This document shows positions 45,844-53,871 of a stretch of 64,000 nucleotides of DNA, one piece after another; the first letter of the stretch is position 1, and the number at the start of each line of letters is the position of its first letter. Source of the stretch: Chitinophaga pinensis (GTDB lineage: Bacteria > Bacteroidota > Bacteroidia > Flavobacteriales_D > Crocinitomicaceae); contig CAMCYF010000012.1 in assembly GCA_945883825.1 (NCBI GenBank), positions 1 to 64,000 of the forward strand, given 5' to 3'. Both the position numbers and the translations under genes were made by a program. The notes below the pieces were generated by a model, which saw only the letters and a program-made list of their open reading frames with translations, had not been told where the DNA came from and made no database searches.

Positions 45844-45994
45844 ATGAAATACTTAGGAATGTAAATATACAAAATGTCTGCTAAGTTCTAGTGGACTTGT
45901 GCATAACAAAAAACAATCTAATCTATTATTCTTGTTATGTTTTCACTTTTTCTTACATTCACACATTAAAATTTAATTCAAGTAACTAAATTCA

Positions 45995-47260
45995 ATGAAA
46001 GACAATTTAAATCCTGAAAAGCAAACGCGTAGTTTCCTAACAATTTACATTCTTCTTGCAATGTTGCTTGGAGCCATTTTAGGTTCTATAATTCATACAT
46101 ATTATCCTCATTTAGCAGCTAATTTCAGTAAGAACATTAAATTATTAGCGACGATTTTTATTCGTCTTGTGCAGATGATTATTGCGCCACTTGTTTTCAC
46201 AACATTGGTAGTTGGCATAGCAAAATTAGGAGATATTCGTGCGGTTGGTAGAATAGGAGGGAAGGCGCTTGCTTGGTTCTTTTCGGCGTCTTTGGTATCG
46301 CTTTTAATAGGAATGTTTTGGGTAAATTTTCTTCAGCCAGGAGTTGGACTTAATCTTTCGGACATTGATGTTTCAACAGCTTCAGATGTAACAGATAAAA
46401 CACAATCATTTTCAATACAGAATTTTATAGAACATATAATTCCAAAGTCAATTTTTGAGGCCATGGCAACGAATGAAATACTTCAGATTGTGATATTTTC
46501 AATTTTCTTTGGATTAGCAGCAGCAGCAATTGGCGATAAAGTGAAACCTGTAATTTCTGCTCTTGATTATACTTCTCACATCATCTTAAAAATGGTTAAT
46601 TACGTCATGAAATTTGCTCCAATTGGCGTCTTTGGTGCTATTGCAGCTGTTTTTGCAACAAAAGACATTTCTGATTTAATGCTTACTTACACAAAGTTTT
46701 TTAGTTCCTTTTTGGTGGGAATTGCATCCTTGTGGCTTGTTTTATTGCTTGTGGCTTTTTTCTTTCTTGGTAAGCGCTTAAAAACATTGTTGAAAAGAAT
46801 AGTTAGCCCTTTGGTGATTGCTTTTGGAACAACAAGTAGTGAAGCCGTTTTTCCTAAATTAACAGAAGAACTAGAACGTTTTGGTGTTAAAGATCGAATT
46901 GTTTCATTTATGTTGCCACTTGGTTATTCATTTAATTTAGATGGCAGCATGATGTATATGACTTTCGCAAGTATTTTTATTGCTCAAGCCTATGGAATTC
47001 CTCTTGATATTGGCACGCAATTTACAATGTTACTTGTTTTGATGTTAACGAGTAAAGGAATTGCTGGAGTTCCAAGAGCAAGTTTAGTGGTTATTGCTGC
47101 AACTTGTGGAATGTTCAATATTCCCATCGAAGGAATAGCTTTAATTTTACCAATTGATCATTTTTGTGATATGTTTAGAAGTGCGACTAATGTGTTAGGC
47201 AATTCCATTGCGACATCAGTAGTTGGTCAATGGGAGGATGGTAAAAGTAGTGAGAATTAA
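45995..47260 (+). CDS. Dicarboxylate/amino acid:cation symporter (DAACS family)
   Basis: 421 residues with eight membrane helices and two hairpins. HP1 carries the serine-rich motif FGTTSSEAVFPKL, and the seventh helix carries SFNLDGSMMYMTFASIF (NLDG in place of NMDG), followed by GVPRASLVVIAATCG (HP2). It is an inner-membrane transporter for glutamate, aspartate or C4-dicarboxylates with Na+ or H+. A TonB-dependent receptor gene follows after 15 nt and may be cotranscribed. Confidence 0.92.
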   Translation: MKDNLNPEKQTRSFLTIYILLAMLLGAILGSIIHTYYPHLAANFSKNIKLLATIFIRLVQMIIAPLVFTTLVVGIAKLGDIRAVGRIGGKALAWFFSASLVSLLIGMFWVNFLQPGVGLNLSDIDVSTASDVTDKTQSFSIQNFIEHIIPKSIFEAMATNEILQIVIFSIFFGLAAAAIGDKVKPVISALDYTSHIILKMVNYVMKFAPIGVFGAIAAVFATKDISDLMLTYTKFFSSFLVGIASLWLVLLLVAFFFLGKRLKTLLKRIVSPLVIAFGTTSSEAVFPKLTEELERFGVKDRIVSFMLPLGYSFNLDGSMMYMTFASIFIAQAYGIPLDIGTQFTMLLVLMLTSKGIAGVPRASLVVIAATCGMFNIPIEGIALILPIDHFCDMFRSATNVLGNSIATSVVGQWEDGKSSEN

Positions 47261-47275
47261 TAAGGTTTTTATTAT

Positions 47276-49678
47276 ATGAGATTCTTGTTTTCAATAGTCG
47301 CAGTTATTTCTTTTGGATTGACCTTTGCGCAAAAAACAATAAAAGTAATTGACTTGGCTACCTACAAACCTGTAGCGAATGTACTTGTCTCAAAAAGTGA
47401 TAAATCGGCTGAGTTTGGAAAAACAAATGAAAAAGGGGAAATTCAATTAAATTTTAAGGAACTCAATTTTTTGTTTTCACATCCAGATTATCTTTCAATT
47501 GTTTATTCAGTTCAAGAAATTGAAAGTTCAAAATACAAGGTTTTTATCAATCAAAATGTCAATTCTTTTGAAGAGGTTGTTGTTTCTGCTAGTAAATTCG
47601 AAGAAAAGAAAAATGATGTATCCCAAAAAATCCAAGTGCTTCGGGCTTCTGAGATCGCCGCTCAAAACCAAAGTTCAATGGCTGATGTTCTCGCAAATTC
47701 AGGTAATGTAATGGTGCAAAAAAGTCAATTGGGTGGCGGGAGTCCAATTATTCGAGGTTTTGAAACGAACAAAGTTCTTATGGTTATTGATGGTATCCGA
47801 ATGAACAATGCAATTTATCGCGGTGGACACTTACAGAACATTGTTACCTTAGACAATGCAATTATGGATCGTGTTGAGGTAGTTTTTGGAGCAGGTTCTG
47901 TTGTCTATGGTTCTGATGCGCTAGGTGGTGTAATGAATTTTACAACTAAAAGTCCAGTATTTAGTAGCAATGATACTGTATTGGTAAAAGCAGCTGCATT
48001 TACACGCTATTTTTCTGCAGCGAATGGTTTCTCCGGACATGCTGATATTTCTATTGGTAATAAGCGCTTTGGTTCCTTAAGTTCTTTTACGTTTTCTAAA
48101 TATGGTGATCTTCGCCAGGGAGCAAACAGAAGACCTTTTGTCGGAAATTTTGGCGCTAGACCTTGGTATGCAGCAACATTTAATGGTGTCGATTCAATGG
48201 TTATGAACGCAGACACCAATGTTCAAGTTGGTTCAGGATACACACAATATGATATTTTACAGAAATTTTCGTTTAAGCAAAATGAGGCTATTTCGCATAA
48301 ATTGAATTTTCAATTGTCTAACTCTGGTGATATTCCTCGTTATGATCGACTTACCCTAGAAAGTGCTTCTAAACCCAAATTTGCTGTTTGGAATTACGGT
48401 CCACAGAAAAGATTTTTAGCTGCTTACACGCTAGATTTTAAGAAGAAAAACACCTTTTTTGATCAAGGTCGCTTAATTTTAGCGTATCAAGCAATTGAAG
48501 AAAGTCGAATTGTTAGAAAGTTTAATGATTCTTGGGAAACCAATAACATTGAAAAGCTTGATATTTTTACCATAAACGCTGATTTCTTTCAGAAGATAAA
48601 AAAGCATGAATTAAGATATGGAACAGAAGCGTTTTTGAATCTTGTTAATTCTTCTGCATTTGCTAAAAATGTTGCGACAAATACAATTCGCGATACATCA
48701 ACAAGATATCCTGATGCAGGCTCTTCTATGAGGTCTGCTGCAATTTATGCTACTCATACTTGGGAAATTTCCGATAAATTTATTCTCAACGATGGACTTC
48801 GTTTTTCTTATGTTGGCTTGAATGCTAATTTTACGGATACAACGTATTTCCCATTTCCATTTAACAGCATCAACCAAAACAATAGTGCTTTTAATGGAAA
48901 CCTAGGGTTTGTTTATCTTCCTTCAAAAACCTGGAGAATTACAGCTAATCTTTCTACCGGATTTAGAGCGCCGAATGTAGATGATATTAGTAAGGTCTTT
49001 GAATCAGTTCCCGGAAGTGTAATTGTTCCCAATCCTAATTTAAAAGTTGAATATACCGTTAATGGTGAATTGGGAATAACAAAAGAAATTCTCCCTGGAC
49101 TAAGAGCAAGTATTATTTTTTATTACACCAACTTGTCAAATGCTTTGATTACGCAAAACAGTCAATTTCAAGGTGCTGATTCAATTCAATATGGTGGTGA
49201 ATTAAGTCAAGTAATGTCGACTGTAAATGCAGGAAAAGCATACATCTATGGTATCGAAGGAGCGCTTGCTGGACATATCAATAAATACATTTCTGTTTTA
49301 GGAACCGTAAATTACACGAAGGGTAGAATTGTAACAGACACAGTTCCTTATCCCTTAGATCATATTCCTCCAGTTTTCGGAAAGTTTAGTGTGATTTCTT
49401 CTGTTAATAAATTAAGAACTGAGTTTTTTGTCAATTATGCTGCTTGGAAGCGTGTTAAAGATTACAACATGATCGGCGAGGATAACTTTAGCTATGCTAC
49501 TGCAGAAGGAATGCCATCTTGGTATACTTTTAATGCTCGGGTTTCCTATTCCTTAACTAAGGATTTTAGTTTTCAGCTAGCTTGTGAAAATATCTTAGAT
49601 CAAAATTACCGTCAGTTTGCATCAAACATATCTGCTCCAGGAAGGAATTTCATTCTAACTTTAAAAGGAAATTTTTAG
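47276..49678 (+). CDS. TonB-dependent outer-membrane receptor, heme-receptor-like
   Basis: 800 residues: a signal peptide (MRFLFSIVAVISFGLTFAQ), a small carboxypeptidase-regulatory-like beta domain (about 20-95), a plug (about 110-225, PIIRGFETNKVLMVIDGIRM, then FGAGSVVYGSDALGGVMNF) and a 22-strand barrel ending RNFILTLKGNF. FRAP at 563-566 and NPNL at 586-589 correspond to the FRAP/NPNL box of heme/hemoglobin receptors such as HmuR, which is the basis for the substrate guess. No heme-uptake partners are adjacent. It starts 15 nt after the symporter. Confidence 0.88.
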   Translation: MRFLFSIVAVISFGLTFAQKTIKVIDLATYKPVANVLVSKSDKSAEFGKTNEKGEIQLNFKELNFLFSHPDYLSIVYSVQEIESSKYKVFINQNVNSFEEVVVSASKFEEKKNDVSQKIQVLRASEIAAQNQSSMADVLANSGNVMVQKSQLGGGSPIIRGFETNKVLMVIDGIRMNNAIYRGGHLQNIVTLDNAIMDRVEVVFGAGSVVYGSDALGGVMNFTTKSPVFSSNDTVLVKAAAFTRYFSAANGFSGHADISIGNKRFGSLSSFTFSKYGDLRQGANRRPFVGNFGARPWYAATFNGVDSMVMNADTNVQVGSGYTQYDILQKFSFKQNEAISHKLNFQLSNSGDIPRYDRLTLESASKPKFAVWNYGPQKRFLAAYTLDFKKKNTFFDQGRLILAYQAIEESRIVRKFNDSWETNNIEKLDIFTINADFFQKIKKHELRYGTEAFLNLVNSSAFAKNVATNTIRDTSTRYPDAGSSMRSAAIYATHTWEISDKFILNDGLRFSYVGLNANFTDTTYFPFPFNSINQNNSAFNGNLGFVYLPSKTWRITANLSTGFRAPNVDDISKVFESVPGSVIVPNPNLKVEYTVNGELGITKEILPGLRASIIFYYTNLSNALITQNSQFQGADSIQYGGELSQVMSTVNAGKAYIYGIEGALAGHINKYISVLGTVNYTKGRIVTDTVPYPLDHIPPVFGKFSVISSVNKLRTEFFVNYAAWKRVKDYNMIGEDNFSYATAEGMPSWYTFNARVSYSLTKDFSFQLACENILDQNYRQFASNISAPGRNFILTLKGNF

Positions 49679-49708
49679 CGTTTTTGTAATTTTTGGAAAA
49701 ATAATACA

Positions 49709-49716
49709 GGGGGGGG
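49709..49716 (+). repeat. G8 homopolymer tract upstream of a surface-protein promoter
   Basis: Eight consecutive G residues in a very AT-rich intergenic stretch, 23 bp upstream of the -33 element of the Kazal gene. Such tracts can change length by slippage; a sequencing or assembly error is the alternative. Confidence 0.6.
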
Positions 49717-49736
49717 CTATTTTAAAAATTTGAAGT

Positions 49737-49758
49737 TTATTGATCGATTTATCAATAA
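49737..49758 (+). promoter_or_regulatory. Inverted repeat, possible operator
   Basis: TTATTGAT and ATCAATAA form a perfect 8-bp inverted repeat with a 6-nt centre. It covers the -33 TTG and much of the spacer of the promoter below, which is where a repressor would block polymerase. It could also be a weak terminator for the receptor gene. Confidence 0.4.
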
Positions 49759-49772
49759 AATAGTTAAGTTTG
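49740..49772 (+). promoter_or_regulatory. Promoter of the 279-aa Kazal T9SS gene
   Basis: TTG at 49740-49742, a 22-nt spacer and TAAGTTTG at 49765-49772, about 48 nt before the ATG. Confidence 0.55.
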
Positions 49773-49820
49773 AGTGTCTTAAAATTTATTTAGTACACCA
49801 TTGTTTTTTACTGACCAAAT

Positions 49821-50660
49821 ATGAAAAACAGATTTTTTATTGGGTTCTTATGGTTCTCTTTTATAGTCAAAAGTCAAGCGTGTATTGATTCTACTTTAAT
49901 TGATCCTAGTATTTTTTGTTCCGGGGAATATCTTCCGGTTTGCGGCTGTGATGGCATTACGTATTCAAATGCTTGTGTTGCTTCATATAATTATGGTATA
50001 AGTTCCTTTACGGATGGAGAATGTTTTCCTACTTCACCTGATTCTTGTATGGAAATTCCAAGCGGAGTTAATTTTGGTGCTTGTGAAATGGAACTGGGTA
50101 TTATCCGTCAAAATGATACATGTATTTTTGTTTCTGGTTGTAGTTTTATTGGCAGTGATGGAATAGATTATTCAAGCTATTTTTATCCAAGTGAATATCA
50201 ATGCAATAGTTTATGTGGCGGTATCGATACTGCAATCCTTTTAAATTGTATCGATTCGACTTTAATTAATTTAAATGTCAATTGTCCTGATCTCTTTATA
50301 CCTGTTTGTTCATGTGATTCTATCACCTATTTTAATGCTTGCTGGGCAGTAAATTATCAAGGAGTTTCAGAGTATACTAATGGTGCTTGCACAACTAATA
50401 GTATAAAAGAGTGGGGTGGGAATAATGATTGTTTTATTTTTCCAAATCCTGGAGTTGATTTGCTTTTTATCAAGGATTTAAGTTTCGAACAATACAATTC
50501 AATTACAGTTTTTTCTATTAATGGCCAATTGATGGATTCAAAAACAATGACAACGGATTTATTTCAAATGGATGTTTCAAATTTACCTGTAGGTATCTTT
50601 ATTATAAAGATGGTTTCGAATAATGGTAAAGTAAGTTACTTCCGTTGGATTAAGGCATAA
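49821..50660 (+). CDS. Kazal-domain and Cys-rich repeat protein with T9SS sorting domain
   Basis: 279 residues: a signal peptide (MKNRFFIGFLWFSFIVKSQA), a Kazal-like domain (CIDSTLIDPSIFCSGEYLPV, then CGCDGITYSNAC), one copy of the Cys-rich repeat (VNFGACEMELGIIRQNDTC ... VSGCSFIG ... CNSLC), a second Kazal-like domain (PVCSCDSITYFNAC) and a T9SS type A sorting domain (FIFPNPGVDLLFIKD ... GIFIIKMVSNNGKVSY). It is a shorter relative of the protein at 10836-12149 with the same modules in a different order. It has its own promoter and terminator. Secreted or cell-surface; protease inhibition is possible. Confidence 0.85.
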   Translation: MKNRFFIGFLWFSFIVKSQACIDSTLIDPSIFCSGEYLPVCGCDGITYSNACVASYNYGISSFTDGECFPTSPDSCMEIPSGVNFGACEMELGIIRQNDTCIFVSGCSFIGSDGIDYSSYFYPSEYQCNSLCGGIDTAILLNCIDSTLINLNVNCPDLFIPVCSCDSITYFNACWAVNYQGVSEYTNGACTTNSIKEWGGNNDCFIFPNPGVDLLFIKDLSFEQYNSITVFSINGQLMDSKTMTTDLFQMDVSNLPVGIFIIKMVSNNGKVSYFRWIKA

Positions 50661-50663
50661 AAG

Positions 50664-50694
50664 AAAGACCTCTAGCAATAGAGGTCTTTTTTTA
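50664..50694 (+). terminator. Bidirectional terminator between converging genes
   Basis: An 11-bp perfect stem (AAAGACCTCTA with TAGAGGTCTTT), a GCAA loop and a T run on the plus strand. It serves the Kazal gene and may also serve the minus-strand DUF4870 gene, though the A run on that side is short. Confidence 0.9.
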
Positions 50695-50725
50695 TTCTAA
50701 TTACTCTCAGATAAAAACAGCCATT

Positions 50726-51109
50726 TTATTTTAAAAATTGAATTGTAAGCGGATAATTAAACATTTCTTTATTGTTTGCTTTTATAGCACCAATTATCGC
50801 AAAAATTACAGCAATAACTCCCAAAGTAATTAAAGCAAAGATTCCAATAATCAGAAGAATCAGTATTGCGCTAATTGAAACATAAATATAGAACGAAATC
50901 ATCCAATTAAGAATATTTTTTCCGTGTTGATCAATAATTGAAGACTTATCTTTATTTGTTGTCCACATGATTATGGGTAATGCAATTCCACCAAATGGAA
51001 CGATTATGCCAGCAAATTGAGAGAGGTGCATCAGCATGCAATAGGAAGATAAATCCATGTTCCAAGGGCGAAAATCAGGATCGTTTTCTAAGATATCGGA
51101 AAGTTTCAT
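50726..51109 (-). CDS. DUF4870 domain-containing membrane protein
   Basis: 127 residues, mostly hydrophobic with about three membrane segments. Signature text includes YCMLMHLSQFAGIIVPFGGI, KDKSSIIDQHGKNILNWMIS and AIIGAIKANNKEMFNYPL, all typical of DUF4870 (a Tic20-like fold, function unknown). The ATG is preceded by an unbroken run of 13 A residues, an A-rich translation start region typical of this phylum. Confidence 0.88.
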   Translation of the reverse strand: MKLSDILENDPDFRPWNMDLSSYCMLMHLSQFAGIIVPFGGIALPIIMWTTNKDKSSIIDQHGKNILNWMISFYIYVSISAILILLIIGIFALITLGVIAVIFAIIGAIKANNKEMFNYPLTIQFLK

Positions 51110-51136
51110 ATTTTTTTTTTTTTAACCACATAAATA

Positions 51137-51144
51137 CAAAAATA
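51137..51144 (-). promoter_or_regulatory. -7 promoter box for the DUF4870 gene
   Basis: TATTTTTG on the minus strand, 27 nt before the ATG. It is 11 bp from the -33 TTG of the divergent SIMPL promoter. Confidence 0.5.
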
Positions 51145-51154
51145 AAGATTTAAG

Positions 51155-51184
51155 TTGCTTGTTTTAAAAATTCAATTAAATTTA
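51155..51184 (+). promoter_or_regulatory. Promoter of the SIMPL-domain gene
   Basis: TTG at 51155-51157, a 19-nt spacer and TAAATTTA at 51177-51184, 15 nt before the ATG at 51200. The TTG was rejected as a start codon of a longer reading frame. Confidence 0.5.
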
Positions 51185-51199
51185 TTAAAATTAATTTCT

Positions 51200-51940
51200 A
51201 TGGATTTTCTTAAAGCAAATTTTAAAAGTTTAATAATTACCTTTTCAGTAATAATTACAGGTTACATTTTAGGTAATTCATACCTATCAAAAGGAAAAGC
51301 TGATCCAACTATTAGTGTCACGGGATTAGGGGAAACAACATTTGATTCTGATTTAATTGTTTGGCGCGCAAATTTTTCTCGTAAGAATATCACTTTGAAG
51401 GAAGCTTATTCTGAATTAAATGCGGATTTGAAAAAAGTGAAAGAATACTTAAGTAAAAAGGGAATTGACTCCAAGGATATTGTTTTTGAGGCAGCAGCGA
51501 TACAAAAAGAGTATTCTAATGAATACGATGAAAACGGAAATATAAGAAGTTCGATATTTAGTGGTTATGTTCTAACTCAAAGCATGAAAGTTCAATCAAA
51601 AAATGTAAATATTATTGAAAAAACATCGCGTGAAGTTTCTGAGTTAATTGATGCTGGAATTGAGTTGAATTCAGATGCACCAGAGTATTACTACACCAAA
51701 TTAGCAGCTTTAAAATTATCAATGATCGAGCAAGCAACAAAAGATGCTTATAATCGCGCAATTAAAATAGCAGAAAACGGAGGAGGAAGTCTTGGAGATA
51801 TGAAAAGTGCTGATATGGGAGTATTTCAAATTACAGCTGAAAATTCTTCGGAAGATTTTGAGTGGGGTGGTAGTTTTAATACTTCATCAAAACGAAAAAC
51901 TGCGAATATTACAATGCGCTTGAAATATGAAATAGACTAA
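51200..51940 (+). CDS. SIMPL domain (DUF541) protein
   Basis: 246 residues from the ATG at 51200. An N-terminal hydrophobic segment (SLIITFSVIITGYILGN) acts as a signal or anchor. The SIMPL pattern follows: ISVTGLGETTFDSDLIVWRA, ADLKKVKEYLSKKGIDSKDI, SSIFSGYVLTQSMKVQSKNV, and a final KTANITMRLKYEID. The SIMPL family is periplasmic; proposed roles include envelope stress and oxidative stress, not settled. Its stop interlocks (CTAA) with that of ACMSD. Confidence 0.87.
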   Translation: MDFLKANFKSLIITFSVIITGYILGNSYLSKGKADPTISVTGLGETTFDSDLIVWRANFSRKNITLKEAYSELNADLKKVKEYLSKKGIDSKDIVFEAAAIQKEYSNEYDENGNIRSSIFSGYVLTQSMKVQSKNVNIIEKTSREVSELIDAGIELNSDAPEYYYTKLAALKLSMIEQATKDAYNRAIKIAENGGGSLGDMKSADMGVFQITAENSSEDFEWGGSFNTSSKRKTANITMRLKYEID

Positions 51941-52944
51941 ATAAAAAGTTTAGCGTCTAAATTTAACCATTCTAAAGTGGAATTACTGAAAATATCTGTA
52001 ATGACTTCTTCATCGAGATTACTTTCTGTGATAAATTTACCAATTTCTAAATCTCCCAAGGGGAATGGATAATCGGAGCCCAAGCAAACTCTTTTAGACC
52101 CTTGAAGTGCTAGGATATATTTTAATGCTTCAATATCGTGGGTAATGCAATCTACCCAAAATTTACCAATATAATCTCTCGGATTTATTGGATTATCGAC
52201 AGCAACTAAATCTGGTCTAGAATTAAATCCGTGTTCAATTCTTCCGATTGTTGGTAGAAAAGAACCTCCAGCATGTGAAAAGCAAATACGAAGATTTGGT
52301 AAGCGTTCTAAAACTCCACCAAATATCATTGAGCAAGCGGCCCGGGAAGTTTCTGCCGGCATTCCGACTAACCAAGGTAACCAATATTTTTCCATGCTTC
52401 CAAAACCCATCATTTGCCAAGGGTGAATTAAAACTGCCATTCCTAAGCGTTCACAGGCTTCAAAAATCGGAAAGAATTTTTCCTCGCTTAAGTTTTCATC
52501 GTTGATATTTGAACCAATTTGTATTCCTACAAGTCCAATGGATTTTGCTCTTTCTAATTCTTTAATTGCAATCTCTGAATCTTGCATTGGTATTGTAGCC
52601 AATCCGATGTAATTTTTTGGGTATTCTTGAATTAATGCTGCAATGTGATCATTCAAAAATTCAGATAATTCAAGGCAATCTTTTGGTTTTGCCCAATAGG
52701 AAAATAAAACGGGAATTGTGCACACAACTTGAACTTGCGTATTGAATTTTTCATATTCTGTAATTCGCTGTTTATCGTTCCAACAATTTTCTTCTATGCG
52801 TCTAAAAAAGTTTCCTCCCTGCATCATATTTGCAGAATTATCTAAATTATGCTCAAGATGAATGAATTTCCCATAGCCAAATTTTTCTGTCCAATTGGGC
52901 ATGTTTTTTGGAATAATATGAGTATGCATGTCAATTTTTAGCAT
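51937..52944 (-). CDS. 2-amino-3-carboxymuconate-6-semialdehyde decarboxylase (ACMSD)
   Basis: 335 residues, an amidohydrolase-superfamily zinc enzyme of the kynurenine pathway that decarboxylates ACMS to 2-aminomuconate semialdehyde and so diverts flux away from quinolinate/NAD. Metal ligands are visible: H7 and H9 (DMHTHI), H174 (VLIHPWQMMG) and D291 (GSDYPFPLG), with the catalytic histidine H224 (CFSHAGGSFL). The match to ACMSD rather than other amidohydrolases rests on the N-terminal HTHIIPKNMPNW and the PWQMMG region. It follows an unknown acidic gene by 23 nt. KMO of the same pathway is at 3340. Confidence 0.9.
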   Translation of the reverse strand: MLKIDMHTHIIPKNMPNWTEKFGYGKFIHLEHNLDNSANMMQGGNFFRRIEENCWNDKQRITEYEKFNTQVQVVCTIPVLFSYWAKPKDCLELSEFLNDHIAALIQEYPKNYIGLATIPMQDSEIAIKELERAKSIGLVGIQIGSNINDENLSEEKFFPIFEACERLGMAVLIHPWQMMGFGSMEKYWLPWLVGMPAETSRAACSMIFGGVLERLPNLRICFSHAGGSFLPTIGRIEHGFNSRPDLVAVDNPINPRDYIGKFWVDCITHDIEALKYILALQGSKRVCLGSDYPFPLGDLEIGKFITESNLDEEVITDIFSNSTLEWLNLDAKLFI

Positions 52945-52967
52945 TGAAAGAAGTTTATTTTAGAGAA

Positions 52968-53447
52968 TCAATTAATACAACGATTTATTAAAGAAATCAT
53001 CGCTAAGCTTACAATGAATAATTGTGTAGCAGTGTCTTCAGACATATCTGTTCCATCTTCATCTTCCGTGGAAACTTCCATTGCCATAAATTGAGCAAGT
53101 TCTGGCTGATCGCAAAAAGATTCGAGTATTTCTTCATTTTCCTCCTCAAAATACTGATCCAACATATCGAAATAAGGTTCTTCTAGCTCATCTATATCAG
53201 CTTCTGTGATTTCTCGAAATGTTATTCCTTCTTGCGCAAAACATTCATTTATAAGGCAGAAATAGTAAATAATTAATCCTTCTAATTCCTCGTTCTCATA
53301 TTCAGTTGCTGCTGAAGCCACATAATCTAATAAAATTTGCTGTGCTAAGGCATACTTTTCAGACAAGGATTCTAATTGGTCGTCATCCAAATTATCTACA
53401 ATATCAATTGCTTTTTCGATTGAGGCTAGTGTAACTTGTTTTCCCAT
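52968..53447 (-). CDS. Acidic hypothetical protein
   Basis: 159 residues, very acidic and predicted all-helical (IDIVDNLDDDQLESLSEKYA; later FREITEADIDELEEPYFDML and EEENEEILESFCDQPEL), ending in a hydrophobic helix (LFIVSLAMISLINRCIN). No signal peptide and no recognised family. It is upstream of the ACMSD gene with a 23-nt gap and has its own -7 box, so the two probably form an operon. Function unknown. Confidence 0.7.
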   Translation of the reverse strand: MGKQVTLASIEKAIDIVDNLDDDQLESLSEKYALAQQILLDYVASAATEYENEELEGLIIYYFCLINECFAQEGITFREITEADIDELEEPYFDMLDQYFEEENEEILESFCDQPELAQFMAMEVSTEDEDGTDMSEDTATQLFIVSLAMISLINRCIN

Positions 53448-53468
53448 GGTATTTAAAATTTATCTATC

Positions 53469-53476
53469 CAAAAATA
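53469..53476 (-). promoter_or_regulatory. -7 promoter box of the acidic-protein/ACMSD operon
   Basis: TATTTTTG on the minus strand, 21 nt before the ATG at 53447; no obvious -33 TTG. Confidence 0.45.
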
Positions 53477-53625
53477 AGCATCTTATTTGGTTTTGAGTTG
53501 TTGATGAATGAAAATGACTAGAACTATAGTGTTTATTTACTAAATTTACGCGCTTTTTAGATGCTCAAAAGCTAAAAAATAGTTTTTCTGAAAAGAAGAT
53601 TTTAATTGATTTAAAAGAATAAAGT

Positions 53626-53859
53626 ATGACAATTATAGACGTTAGAACTACCCAAGAATTTGTTAGTGGAAATGTTGAGGGTTCATTAAATATCCCACTT
53701 CAAGAGTTGATGAATCATATTGAAGAAATAAAAACACTGCCAGAGCCAATTATTTTTTGTTGTGCAAGTGGTATCCGCAGTGAGCAAGCTGCAAATTATT
53801 TTAAATCTCTCGGCGTAAAATGTGAAAATGCTCGTTCCTGGAGGGATGTAAACCCATGA
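53626..53859 (+). CDS. Single-domain rhodanese-like protein
   Basis: 77 residues, a compact rhodanese domain: IDVRTTQEFVSGNVEGSLNI at the start (Asp and Arg of the CH2A-like region) and the active-site loop FCCASGIRSEQA with a candidate catalytic cysteine, followed by a short final helix. Such proteins are probable cytoplasmic sulfur carriers or transferases. It is monocistronic. The leader is long; a -7-like TAAATTTA lies near 53540 about 80 nt upstream. Confidence 0.82.
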   Translation: MTIIDVRTTQEFVSGNVEGSLNIPLQELMNHIEEIKTLPEPIIFCCASGIRSEQAANYFKSLGVKCENARSWRDVNP

Positions 53860-53871
53860 TTTTTAAATTTT

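Noticed and set aside
52235-52505. Reading frames on both strands inside the ACMSD gene
   Set aside because: They lie entirely within a motif-complete ACMSD frame and have no family resemblance; treated as shadows.
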